From Bacillota bacterium (GTDB lineage: Bacteria; Bacillota; Desulfotomaculia; Desulfotomaculales; JAJYZD01): DNA of 15,968 nt. Shown here piece after piece: positions 6,548 to 14,463 of the stretch (the first letter of the stretch is position 1; the number at the start of each line of letters is the position of its first letter). The notes below the pieces were generated by a model that saw only the letters and a program-made list of their open reading frames with translations, ran no database searches and was not told the DNA's origin. The stretch lies in the NCBI GenBank assembly GCA_021800315.1, contig JAJYZD010000062.1, positions 1 to 15,968 of the forward strand. Reading direction: 5' to 3'. A program made the translations under genes and the position numbers.

Positions 6548-6636
6548 GACCGGATGTCCCCCCCGTGCCGGCGTGATGTATAGCGGATGGAACTTTGATC
6601 AAGTCCGAGGATGAGCGGGCGCCGCCCCGGTGACAC

Positions 6637-6663
6637 CAAAAGACCCGGCGGGTTCGCCGGGTC
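6637..6663 (-). terminator. ftsZ terminator
   Basis: On the minus transcript GACCCGGCG-AACC-CGCCGGGTC (6663-6642) forms a perfect 9-bp stem, followed by TTTT (6641-6638). It begins 6 bases after the ftsZ stop and separates ftsZ from the transporter gene. Confidence 0.88.
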
Positions 6664-6669
6664 CCGGTC

Positions 6670-7725
<1,056 letters not shown>

Positions 7726-7749
7726 TTCAGCCCTGGTTTCGTCAGTTGC

Positions 7750-7778
7750 GGTATACCCGTTGACCAGACGGGCGGCAA
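7750..7778 (-). promoter_or_regulatory. Candidate SigA promoter of ftsZ
   Basis: On the minus strand TTGCCG (7778-7773), a 17-nt spacer and TATACC (7755-7750) lie 24 nt before the ftsZ GTG. The -35 is the same hexamer as at the riboswitch promoter; each hexamer matches 4 of 6. Confidence 0.45.
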
Positions 7779-7993
7779 CCCTGCGGGATCGTACGGCCGG
7801 CCCCGGCCCCCGTATCCCTGGCCGCGGAAAACCGCATCCACCCTGCACGCTGCCGCGAAACCAGGTTCGGCACCTCCCTTTCACCGGCTTTTTCCGCGTG
7901 CGGCCCCGCCCCGGTGGGAACGTGACCGCAATTAAGTCTTCATGCTGCTGATCGGGGAACTGTTTCTTGAAGATATGTACCCACTGTTTAATC

Positions 7994-8022
7994 ATTTTCT
8001 ACGTGGAAAAGCAATTTCCTCT
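7994..8022 (-). promoter_or_regulatory. Candidate SigH promoter upstream of ftsZ
   Basis: On the minus strand AGAGGAAAT (8022-8014) fits the SigH -35 consensus RNAGGAWWW completely. After 11 nt, GTAGAAAAT (8002-7994) fits the -10 consensus RNNGAATWW at all but one specified position. The 11-nt spacing equals that of the classical B. subtilis spoVG promoter as I remember it. B. subtilis ftsAZ also has a SigH promoter that raises FtsZ early in sporulation. The one mismatch is in the -10 core. Confidence 0.42.
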
Positions 8023-8044
8023 CTCTTGGGGCCGTTACAACCAG

Positions 8045-8386
8045 CTATTTTTTCAGTAAGAGTCTCCTGATGATGCCCAGGTTCTGAAATAGCCGTACGC
8101 CGAACGCCACCACCGCCGCCAGGTAGAGGGGAACGCCCAGGCGTCCGCCCAGAAAGGCCAGTCCCGCCGCCACGAGGGCGTTGGAAAAGAAACCGGTCAG
8201 GAAAATCAGGTTGTCATAGTGGTCTTCCAGGGCCGCCCTGATGCCGCCGAACACCGAGTCCAGCGCCGCCAAAACCGCCACGCCGATGTAGCTGGTGTAG
8301 GCCGGGGGCACCACCAGGGGCAGTTTCAGTCCGATCAATACGCCTATCGTCAGTCCCACGATAACCAGCCAGATACCCAGCCACAT
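8045..8386 (-). CDS. sbp: Small basic protein Sbp (DUF1290)
   Basis: This is a membrane protein of 113 residues with three to four hydrophobic segments. YIGVAVLAALDSVFGGIRAAL and, near the C-terminus, YLAAVVAFGVRLFQNLGIIRRL are nearly invariant signatures of the Sbp/DUF1290 family, which is encoded beside ftsA/ftsZ in Firmicutes. Its function is unknown. I prefer the ATG at 8386 because homologues begin MW(L/I). The only strong SD (AGGGGGG, 8420-8414) lies 27 nt upstream, with a perfect hairpin between. A TTG at 8431 is an alternative start adding 15 residues. It follows ylxX by 99 bases and ends the ftsQ-ylxW-ylxX-sbp series. Confidence 0.9.
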   Translation of the reverse strand: MWLGIWLVIVGLTIGVLIGLKLPLVVPPAYTSYIGVAVLAALDSVFGGIRAALEDHYDNLIFLTGFFSNALVAAGLAFLGGRLGVPLYLAAVVAFGVRLFQNLGIIRRLLLKK

Positions 8387-8392
8387 GCCTAC

Positions 8393-8420
8393 GCTTCCGT
8401 AACCGGAAGCTGTCCCCCCT
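8393..8420 (-). promoter_or_regulatory. SD plus hairpin ahead of the sbp start
   Basis: On the minus transcript AGGGGGG (8420-8414) is followed by ACA, a perfect 7-bp hairpin GCTTCCG-GTTA-CGGAAGC (8410-8393), then GTAGGC and the ATG. The linear spacing of 27 nt is too long for initiation. With the hairpin folded out it becomes 9 nt. Confidence 0.5.
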
Positions 8421-8485
8421 GTCCTTGCCAATGTCCCCGGGGCCGCATTTCCCGGCCTCCGGTTTCTCCCTCCCCGGTCGCCGGA

Positions 8486-9205
8486 TCAGGTCCGCCCGCC
8501 AGCGGAGGGTTGGACCTCCCGGGCATAGGAGATATCCGGATGGCCCTTGAAGCCCGGTACAACCACCCTGGTTTCCTTCTTCACCGTTACGCCGATGCCC
8601 AGGTCCTGCAGAAAAGCAAGAATACCGCCGGGAGTTTGCAGACCCTCGGCCAGCCGGGCGGAGTCGCCGATGGCCAGCACCTCGTAGGGAGGCGTGATCG
8701 GCGTAAGGTTGACGTCGATGTTGGATCCGGCCAGGCGGATCTCGCTCGTGGACAGGATGCGCTCCCCGTTTACGGAGACGGCCTCCGCCCCGGCCGCGTT
8801 GAGTTCGTTTACGAGCTTGAGGAGGTCCGAATCGCGGATGATGTAGACGGTGGTGCCATCGACGGCCTGGGAAGAAACGTTGTTCAGGATTACCTTGACG
8901 CCGGGGCCGGCGACCGCTGTGAACCCGGCCTCCAGGTCGGTCTTCCGGAGTTCCGATTCCGCCGCCTGGACGGCGCCGGCCTGCCCGGCCCGGGCCTGCC
9001 TGATCTTACGCTCCAGGTCGGCGGCGTCGGCTTCCAGGGCCGCGTTGCGCTTCGTCAGGTTGTTGAATTCCATGGTCAATTGCTCCCCCTGGTCGTAGGG
9101 CAGACCCACCAGGTTGTTGGCGCGCAACTGGAAGGTCATCAGGACGCCGATGATGAGGCTAACGGCTCCGAGGGACAGGGACGTAACAAGTTTCTTCCTG
9201 GTCAA
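8486..9205 (-). CDS. ylxX: DUF881 protein, YlxX position
   Basis: This 239-residue protein has an N-terminal membrane anchor (about 8-27), a coiled coil (about 42-92, with LTKRNAALEADAADLERKI) and a DUF881 domain. The domain includes GPGVKVILN (about 100), YIIRDSDLLKLVNELNAAGAEAVSVNG and TPPYEVLAIGD. It probably sits on the outer face of the membrane. B. subtilis has divIB-ylxW-ylxX-sbp in this order, so by position this is YlxX. The function is unknown, but the link with division genes is conserved. The start is TTG with SD GGGGGGAG about 4 nt away; the gap to the preceding gene is 12 bases. It is a clear paralogue of the neighbour upstream. Confidence 0.88.
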   Translation of the reverse strand: MTRKKLVTSLSLGAVSLIIGVLMTFQLRANNLVGLPYDQGEQLTMEFNNLTKRNAALEADAADLERKIRQARAGQAGAVQAAESELRKTDLEAGFTAVAGPGVKVILNNVSSQAVDGTTVYIIRDSDLLKLVNELNAAGAEAVSVNGERILSTSEIRLAGSNIDVNLTPITPPYEVLAIGDSARLAEGLQTPGGILAFLQDLGIGVTVKKETRVVVPGFKGHPDISYAREVQPSAGGRT

Positions 9206-9217
9206 GCCGCTCCCCCC

Positions 9218-9985
9218 TCAATCGACCGGTTTGGCGTATCGGAGGCTGGTGTTGCCTTCGTAGGCCGGAATCGTAACCTGGTTCACCTTTTGCACGGAGA
9301 CCTGTATACCCCAGTACCGCAGGTAATCGGCGACGCCACCCCTCATGTCCAGGGAGCCGGCCAGGGTGTCCGGATTACCTATGGCGGTAATCACGTAAGG
9401 CGGCGTCGCCCGGATGGTCTTGTTGATAAGGATGGCCGGCCCGATGCACCGGATCTCGCTGCCGGCCACGAGGCGGTGACCGTTCATGGCTATGGCCTCC
9501 CCGCCGGCGGCCTTGATCTCGTTGAGCACCCGCAGGACATCCGAATCATGCAGGACGTACAGGTTGGGATTTTGGCCGGGACCCAGGGGCAACGTGCTGT
9601 CGTTGAGGGTAACCTGGACCCCCGGACCGGTGACGGCGTCCACCCCGGCCTCGACGCGGGCCGTCGCCAGCGCCCGGGTGACGCTGGCCAACTGAGGTTC
9701 GTTGGTCAGCCTGTCCAGTTGCTTGCGCAAGCCGTTCACCTCGGTTTGCAAGGCATTCCTTTCCTGGCGCATCTGCTCGACGCTGGTCACCAACTGCGCC
9801 GCCCCCGAATCGGGGCTGGGCGTAACGTCTAGCGTGGCGTAGCGGAACTGCAGCCCCAGGGTAAGCCCCAGGATGACCCCGGCCAGTCCCATGGCGACGT
9901 GATACCCCTTAAGCCGCATGGTCCCCGCCGGCGCCTCCCGTACACTCCCGCGCCAGACACCGTCTTTCCCTTCCACGGTTGCCAT
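9218..9985 (-). CDS. ylxW: DUF881 protein, YlxW position
   Basis: This 255-residue protein has a cytosolic N-terminus of about 27 residues, a membrane anchor (about 28-47), a coiled coil (about 62-95) and a DUF881 domain with GPGVQVTLND (about 120), YVLHDSDVLRVLNEIKAAG and TPPYVITAIGN. It aligns with the next gene over most of its length, so the pair arose by tandem duplication. It lies 15 bases after ftsQ, the place of ylxW in B. subtilis. The ATG at 9985 follows GGAGCGGCGG. A second ATG at residue 23 would shorten the tail to the one length seen in many homologues, so the start is moderately sure. The role is unknown; it is presumably division- or wall-related. Confidence 0.87.
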   Translation of the reverse strand: MATVEGKDGVWRGSVREAPAGTMRLKGYHVAMGLAGVILGLTLGLQFRYATLDVTPSPDSGAAQLVTSVEQMRQERNALQTEVNGLRKQLDRLTNEPQLASVTRALATARVEAGVDAVTGPGVQVTLNDSTLPLGPGQNPNLYVLHDSDVLRVLNEIKAAGGEAIAMNGHRLVAGSEIRCIGPAILINKTIRATPPYVITAIGNPDTLAGSLDMRGGVADYLRYWGIQVSVQKVNQVTIPAYEGNTSLRYAKPVD

Positions 9986-10000
9986 TTTTCCGCCGCTCCC

Positions 10001-10735
10001 TCAGTTCTGGTATTTGATGACCGGCGACTTGACACTCGCCAAATCAATGTAGGCTATCGGCCTCTTCCGGCCCAACTGCTGGAGGATGGCCAGCAGGAGT
10101 TCCCCTTTGCCGGCCGGGTCCGTGGCATCGCCGACCAGTACCGGAACGCCGTACAGGGTTGTAAGGACCAGTTGTCCGTCGCTTTCGACATGCACTTCCG
10201 ACAACATGGGCGCGAGCCCCGGCGGTAACCCGGCCACAAATTGGAGAACCGGCGCCAGCCCCGGGGCGTCCACCTTCCGGCCGGGGGCGGGCAGGACGGC
10301 CCGGATGCCGGTCAGGAGCGGCAAACCGGTGATGTCGACGTTCCCCTGCTGCAGGTAGTAACCGTCCCGGTCCACTTCCGCGAAGACGCTGCCTTCCTGC
10401 AAAAGGGCCACCGGCGTCCGTTCGGTGACTTCAATCAATACGGTGGACGGAAGAATGCGGCGCAAGACCGCTGTTTTGACCAGGGGCAGCAGCGCGATCT
10501 TTTTCTGCGCCTGGCCAAGGTTAACCGCAAAGATGTTTTCGCCCGGGTTGATTCCGGCCAGTTTCCGGATTTGAGCCGGCTGCAGGAGGCGCGTCCCGGT
10601 GACCTCCAGCCTCCGGACCTGGAAAAGCGGCGACCGGAAAAGAATGTACCCCGCCAGGACCAGCAGGACGATAAACAAAAGGCTTTCCCCGACATTGATC
10701 CCTGGTTTCGGGCGAGCCTTGCCGGGCCTGTCCAT
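10001..10735 (-). CDS. ftsQ: Cell division protein FtsQ/DivIB
   Basis: This bitopic protein has 244 residues from the start chosen: a short basic cytosolic tail, one membrane segment (about 17-34) and a POTRA domain (about 35-105). The POTRA part shows VRRLEVTGTRLLQPAQIRKLAGINPGENIF in pieces, and RRILPSTVLIEVTERTPVA marks its end. A beta domain follows and ends in IDLASVKSPVIKYQN, typical of DivIB/FtsQ. It works with FtsB/DivIC and FtsL in the divisome. The ATG at 10735 is preceded by GGGGG at 13 nt, which is rather long. A GTG at 10771 would add 12 residues with a weaker SD. The gene is first in its unit, behind a good SigA promoter. Confidence 0.92.
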   Translation of the reverse strand: MDRPGKARPKPGINVGESLLFIVLLVLAGYILFRSPLFQVRRLEVTGTRLLQPAQIRKLAGINPGENIFAVNLGQAQKKIALLPLVKTAVLRRILPSTVLIEVTERTPVALLQEGSVFAEVDRDGYYLQQGNVDITGLPLLTGIRAVLPAPGRKVDAPGLAPVLQFVAGLPPGLAPMLSEVHVESDGQLVLTTLYGVPVLVGDATDPAGKGELLLAILQQLGRKRPIAYIDLASVKSPVIKYQN

Positions 10736-10799
10736 CCGAATGATCCAACCCCCGTCCGCTAAAAACCACAACCGCCCGGGCTATCCCCCGTCGAGGTTT

Positions 10800-10828
10800 A
10801 TTATACAACCATAGCGTCCGCCCGTCCA
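10800..10828 (-). promoter_or_regulatory. SigA promoter of the ftsQ-ylxW-ylxX-sbp unit
   Basis: On the minus strand TGGACG (10828-10823), a 17-nt spacer and a perfect TATAAT (10805-10800) lie 65 nt before the ftsQ ATG and directly after the murA terminator. The -35 matches 4 of 6. Confidence 0.72.
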
Positions 10829-10848
10829 TAAAGAATGTTCAACCAGGG

Positions 10849-10878
10849 AAAAGCCCCCTCCCGCCGGGAAGGGGGCTT
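10849..10878 (-). terminator. murA terminator
   Basis: On the minus transcript AAGCCCCCT (10878-10870) pairs perfectly with AGGGGGCTT (10859-10851), with an inner CCC/GGG extension, and TTTT follows (10852-10849). It lies about 60 nt after the murA stop and just before the ftsQ promoter. Confidence 0.82.
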
Positions 10879-10940
10879 CCAGGTAATATTCCGCTTGGAG
10901 ACCATACCTTCGGCGTTCCCGGGCGGAGAATACGCACGGG

Positions 10941-12197
10941 TCAGCGCTCGATGCTCCTCGATATCCTCGCTCCCAGTTGCCGGTACTTTTCCTCCAGTCG
11001 TTCGTAACCGCGGTCCAGGTGTTCGGCGTTTTCCACCACCGTTCCGTTTTCCGACGCCAGCCCGGCCAGGACCAGGGCGGCCCCGGCCCGCAGGTCGCTC
11101 GCCTCCACTATGGCACCGGAAAGCTGCGCCGGCCCCCTCACGATAGCCGACTGGCCCTCTACCTTGATGTGGGCACCCAGCCTTCTGAGTTCGCCCACAT
11201 GCTTCATCCGGTTTTCAAAGACGGTTTCCGTTATGACGCTGGTACCCTGGGCCCGGCAAAGCAGGGCGGTCATCTGGGGCTGCAGGTCGGTGGGAAAACC
11301 GGGGTACGGCAGGGTCTTGATGCTGACCGGTGCCAGACGCCCGTTTCCCGCCACCCGGACGCTGGAGTCGGCCACCTCGATCACCAGCCCGGCCTCCCTC
11401 AGCTTGGCGATCAACGCCGCCGCGTGCTCCGGAATGACGTTCTCCACCAGCACGTCGCCGCCGGTGATGGCCGCCGCCAGCATGTGGGTGCCGGACTCGA
11501 TCCGGTCGGGAATGACGGCATGATCGGCCGGGTACAGGGCGGTCACCCCCTCTATCCTGACCGTATCCGTACCCGCCCCCTGAATCCGGGCGCCCATCTT
11601 GGCGAGAAAGTTCTGCAGGTCGACGATCTCCGGCTCCTTGGCCGCGTTGCGGATGACCGTGGTACCTTTGGCCGATACCGCCGCCATCATGATGTTTTCG
11701 GTGGCTCCCACGCTGGGCTGGTCCAGGTGGATCTCCGCGCCGGAGAGGACGGGAGCGTGGGCCTTGATCAGTCCGAACCGCTCGAAGAACCGCACTCCCA
11801 GGGCCCGGCACCCCTTCATGTGCAGGTCCATGGGCCGGGAACCGATGTTGCAGCCGCCGGGGTAGGAAATGGTCGCCTGGCCGAACCGCCCCAGGAGGGC
11901 CCCCAAAACCAGGTTGGATGCCCTCATGGAGCGCATCAGGTCCTCTGGTACCGTCGAACTGCCGACTGGGGATGTGTCCACCACGAGGTCGTTCTCCCGC
12001 CACTCCAGCCTGGCCCCCAGCACCTCCAGCACGTCCTGCATGACCAGGACGTCCTTGATGCGCGGCACCTCGCGCAGGGTGGAAACGCCGGAGGTCAGGA
12101 GACAAGCCGCCATAATGGGCAAAGTGGCATTCTTGGAGCCGCTCACCCTGACCCTGCCCCGCAGGGGGCAACCTCCCGCGATGAAAACCCTATCCAA
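10941..12197 (-). CDS. murA: UDP-N-acetylglucosamine 1-carboxyvinyltransferase MurA
   Basis: MurA transfers enolpyruvate from phosphoenolpyruvate to UDP-GlcNAc, the first committed step of peptidoglycan synthesis, in the cytosol. Of 418 residues, the usual length, the visible marks are SGSKNATLP with Lys22-Asn23, SYPGGCNIGSRPMDLH with the catalytic, fosfomycin-binding Cys116, QPSVGATENIMMAA, PDRIESGTHM and the Arg/Asp-containing C-terminal part DLRAGAALVLAG. The start is TTG at 12197, with AGGTG 9 nt upstream. An ATG nearby is out of frame and meets a stop at once. It is separated from ftsQ by a terminator and a promoter, so it forms its own unit. Its GC-rich leader contains a sequence complementary to the SD region. 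Confidence 0.96.
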   Translation of the reverse strand: MDRVFIAGGCPLRGRVRVSGSKNATLPIMAACLLTSGVSTLREVPRIKDVLVMQDVLEVLGARLEWRENDLVVDTSPVGSSTVPEDLMRSMRASNLVLGALLGRFGQATISYPGGCNIGSRPMDLHMKGCRALGVRFFERFGLIKAHAPVLSGAEIHLDQPSVGATENIMMAAVSAKGTTVIRNAAKEPEIVDLQNFLAKMGARIQGAGTDTVRIEGVTALYPADHAVIPDRIESGTHMLAAAITGGDVLVENVIPEHAAALIAKLREAGLVIEVADSSVRVAGNGRLAPVSIKTLPYPGFPTDLQPQMTALLCRAQGTSVITETVFENRMKHVGELRRLGAHIKVEGQSAIVRGPAQLSGAIVEASDLRAGAALVLAGLASENGTVVENAEHLDRGYERLEEKYRQLGARISRSIER

Positions 12198-12410
12198 TTT
12201 TCATATCACCTGCCGCCTCGGGTCGGTTTTGCGCCGGTCCCGGCCCGGGGGGCGTACCCGTGCAATCGGGTCCGGCCGGGGATGTGATATATTATGCGGG
12301 ACCCGGCGGGGGTGGTGAATGCCCCGGGACCGCCGGCGGTCGATCCGGCACCTCCGCCTTCAGATCCGCCAGAGGCGGCCACCAGCAGGCCTGTCGATTG
12401 ATTTTCCGAC
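12198..12410 (-). other. murA leader region, GC-rich, no gene seen
   Basis: The open frames here are Gly/Pro/Arg-rich and look accidental. On the minus strand ATAATATATC near 12287-12296 could be a -10, but no good -35 stands before it. Downstream, the leader RNA is rich in GC hairpins such as ACCCG-ATTGCA-CGGGT. ATATCAC (12290-12284) is exactly complementary to GTGATAT (12209-12203), which overlaps the end of the murA SD. Nearer the export operon there are short palindromes (ACCGCCGGCGGT, CCGCC-AGA-GGCGG). Confidence 0.4.
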
Positions 12411-12445
12411 AAAAATGAGACATGCCGGTTAATTGGGCATGCCTC
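12411..12445 (-). terminator. Terminator of the three-gene export operon
   Basis: On the minus transcript GAGGCATGCC (12445-12436) pairs with GGCATGTCTC (12426-12417) through 10 bp including one G-T wobble. The loop is 9 nt and TTTTT follows (12415-12411). It lies about 60 nt after the permease stop. Confidence 0.8.
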
Positions 12446-12505
12446 GGCAATATGTTGCGGGGGGACATCCTGTCCGGTGCTCACCCACACCGGCAAACAG
12501 CGGCG

Positions 12506-13729
12506 TTACTCGTAGCTGAGGGCGTCGGCAGGGTTGAGGTTCGCCGCTCTGCGGGCGGGGTAGTAGCCGAAGAACACCCCTACGAAAATGGCGAAAGCAA
12601 CGGCGGCAACAATCGACAGTGACGAGACCGGGGTGGGAAAGTGGGCGAAAGCGCTTACAGCTACCGCGGCGCCTACACCCAGGACAATGCCGATAAAAGA
12701 CCCTGTAAGCGACAGAACTATCGATTCCGTCAGGAACTGGTTCAGGATGTCCCTCTGGGTGGCCCCTATGGCCATGCGGATGCCTATCTCCCTGGTCCGT
12801 TCGCTAACCGACACCAGCATGATATTCATGATGCCGATTCCGCCTACTATGAGGGAGATGGCGGCCACGCCGGCCAGGAAAAGGGTCAGCATTCCGGAGA
12901 TGTCCTGGGCGGTGCTCAGGATTTGGGAAAGGTTCCTTACAGTGAAGTCGTTGGGAGCGCCCGGCGGCAGTCCATGCAGGCGGTGCAGGAGGGCGGTCAC
13001 TTCGTTGATTACGGGGGTTACCTCCTTTTGACCGGCGGCCTGAACTTCCATCAGGCCTATGAAGGTAATGCCGAACAGGCGTATCTGGGCTGTTTTGAGC
13101 GGGACATAGACGAAGTCGTCCTGATTGTTTCCGCCCATGGAGGCTCCGGCCGACTGGAGGAGGCCGATCACGGTGAAAGGTACTCCCTTGATCGTTATCG
13201 TGGTACCGACCGGGTCCGAGCCGTTCGGGTACAGATTCTGCCAAACCGTCTGTCCGAGGACCGCCACCGGCGCGGCGCTTTTTTCATCGGCCGGTGAAAA
13301 AAAACGCCCCTCAACCGTGCTCATGGTGGAAGAAATGGCGGTGATGGAAGGTGTGGTACCCGTAATGGTGGTGGTCCATGAGTTGGCACCGTGCGTAACC
13401 AGCGCCGCCCTTCTCACCACGGGAGCTACATTGGCCACGTAAGGGAGACGGGCCACGGCACTGGCTTCCTCCAGGGTCAGGCTCTGCGCCGTTCCTTCCG
13501 ATCCCGCCCCAAACCGGCCGAGAGCGCCGGGCAGCACCATCATGACGTTTGAACCCAGGGCTTTGACCCGACTCATCACCTGTGCCTGGGCCCCCTGACC
13601 GATGGCGATCATGAGAATTACCGAGGCCACGCCGATGATGATTCCGAGCATGGTCAAAAAAGAACGCAGTTTGTTGGCCTTGAGCGCCTGAAAGGAAAAA
13701 TCGACCAGCGTCTTCGGTTTAAGGGACAA
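12506..13729 (-). CDS. MacB/YknZ-type ABC transporter permease (FtsX-like)
   Basis: This 407-residue permease has the MacB layout. There is one membrane segment near the N-terminus (about 23-45), a large extracellular MacB core domain (about 50-270), and three C-terminal segments (about 280-305, 335-360, 370-395) forming the FtsX domain. Family marks are LRSFLTMLGIIIGVASVI at the start, then GGIGIMNIMLVSVSERTREIGIRMAIGA and PARRAANLNPADAL near the end. It starts with TTG directly after the TGA of the ATPase gene, with AGGGGAG as SD, so translation is coupled. With the ATPase and adaptor it should form a pump moving substrates (peptides, lipids or antibiotics) outward by mechanotransmission. 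The substrate is not visible in the sequence. Confidence 0.92.
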   Translation of the reverse strand: MSLKPKTLVDFSFQALKANKLRSFLTMLGIIIGVASVILMIAIGQGAQAQVMSRVKALGSNVMMVLPGALGRFGAGSEGTAQSLTLEEASAVARLPYVANVAPVVRRAALVTHGANSWTTTITGTTPSITAISSTMSTVEGRFFSPADEKSAAPVAVLGQTVWQNLYPNGSDPVGTTITIKGVPFTVIGLLQSAGASMGGNNQDDFVYVPLKTAQIRLFGITFIGLMEVQAAGQKEVTPVINEVTALLHRLHGLPPGAPNDFTVRNLSQILSTAQDISGMLTLFLAGVAAISLIVGGIGIMNIMLVSVSERTREIGIRMAIGATQRDILNQFLTESIVLSLTGSFIGIVLGVGAAVAVSAFAHFPTPVSSLSIVAAVAFAIFVGVFFGYYPARRAANLNPADALSYE

Positions 13730-14437
13730 TCAGGCTCCCCTCTTTCCCTTGATGATGCTGTCACCGGTGATACGGCCGTCGCGCATGGTTATCATTCGTT
13801 CGCAATAAGCGGCGATGTCCGCTTCATGCGTTACGATTACCAGGGTTACCCCCCTGGTCTGGTGGAGTTCCTTCAGGATCGTCATGACCTCGGCGCTGCT
13901 GACCGTGTCCAAGGCACCGGTCGGCTCGTCGGCCAGGATAACCTGGGGATCGTTGATCAACGCCCGGGCGATGGATACTCTTTGCTGCTGTCCGCCCGAC
14001 ATCTGGTTCGGCTGGTTGCCGGCCAGGGCGGCCAGTCCCACCATCTCCAGGGCGGCCAGGGCCCTGTTGGCGGCCCGGCCGGCGTTCACACCGGCGTAGA
14101 CGAGCGGCAGCAAGACGTTTTGCAGGGCGCTCATGCGGGGCAGAAGGTTGTACCGTTGAAAGACGAACCCTATTTTCCGGTTGCGCAAGTGGGCAAGTTC
14201 GTCCTTGGTCAGGCTCATGACGTCGACGCCGTCGAGCAGGTATCGGCCGCCGGTGGGTCGATCCATACAGCCGATGACGTTCATCAGGGTGGACTTTCCC
14301 GATCCGGAGGCGCCCATGATGGCCGTCATTTCGCCGTCTTCTATGGCCAGGTCCACGCCGTTCAAGGCCTTGATTTCCATCCCGCGCAACGGGTAGGACT
14401 TGGTCAGTTCCTGGCAGGAGATCAGAGGTGCCGACAT
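13730..14437 (-). CDS. MacB/LolD/YknY-type ABC transporter ATPase
   Basis: This cytosolic ATPase has 235 residues, with every ABC motif intact: Walker A GASGSGKST (about 42-50), Q-loop VFQRYNLLP, signature MSGGQQQR (about 146), Walker B VILADEPTGALD (about 165-176) and the switch His in VTHE. The sequence belongs to the LolD/MacB/FtsE group that pairs with FtsX-like permeases. It is the middle gene of the operon: 26 bases lie between the adaptor stop and its ATG, and the permease follows with no gap. The SD (AAGGG) is about 11 nt upstream. In Proteobacteria ATPase and permease are fused as MacB; the split form here is the Gram-positive arrangement, as in yknY-yknZ. Confidence 0.94.
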   Translation of the reverse strand: MSAPLISCQELTKSYPLRGMEIKALNGVDLAIEDGEMTAIMGASGSGKSTLMNVIGCMDRPTGGRYLLDGVDVMSLTKDELAHLRNRKIGFVFQRYNLLPRMSALQNVLLPLVYAGVNAGRAANRALAALEMVGLAALAGNQPNQMSGGQQQRVSIARALINDPQVILADEPTGALDTVSSAEVMTILKELHQTRGVTLVIVTHEADIAAYCERMITMRDGRITGDSIIKGKRGA

Positions 14438-14463
14438 GATGATCTTACCCTTTCCTGGAAATC

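Larger units (their letters stand above)
7726..8044 (-). other. Gap between sbp and ftsZ, where ftsA usually lies
   Basis: These 319 bases hold no ftsA and no recognisable remnant of it. The frame that continues ftsZ upstream is Arg/Gly/Pro-rich and looks non-coding. I see two candidate promoters on the minus strand, SigH-like at 7994-8022 and SigA-like at 7750-7778, and otherwise GC-rich sequence of unknown role. No terminator for the sbp transcript is evident, so read-through from the upstream genes is likely. Confidence 0.6.

Noticed and set aside
6548..6636. Promoter TTGATC...TATACA for the ArsB-like gene
   Set aside because: The spacing is only 14 nt, too short for a SigA promoter; no better pair was found.
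7726..7995. 90-residue N-terminal extension of FtsZ
   Set aside because: It is Arg/Gly/Pro-rich, has no FtsZ-like sequence and overlaps candidate promoters. The GTG at 7725 gives the normal FtsZ N-terminus.
8219..9832. Long plus-strand open frame (537 codons) opposite sbp and the DUF881 genes
   Set aside because: It is antisense to three well-supported genes, has a composition typical of a mirror frame in GC-rich DNA, and shows no family motif.
10977..12287. Long plus-strand open frame (436 codons) opposite murA
   Set aside because: It is a mirror frame of murA, rich in His, Gly and Gln, without recognisable domains.
12206..12496. 96-codon minus-strand frame between the export operon and murA
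   Set aside because: It crosses the operon terminator, its composition is Gly/Ala/Thr-rich and random-looking, and no SD supports it.
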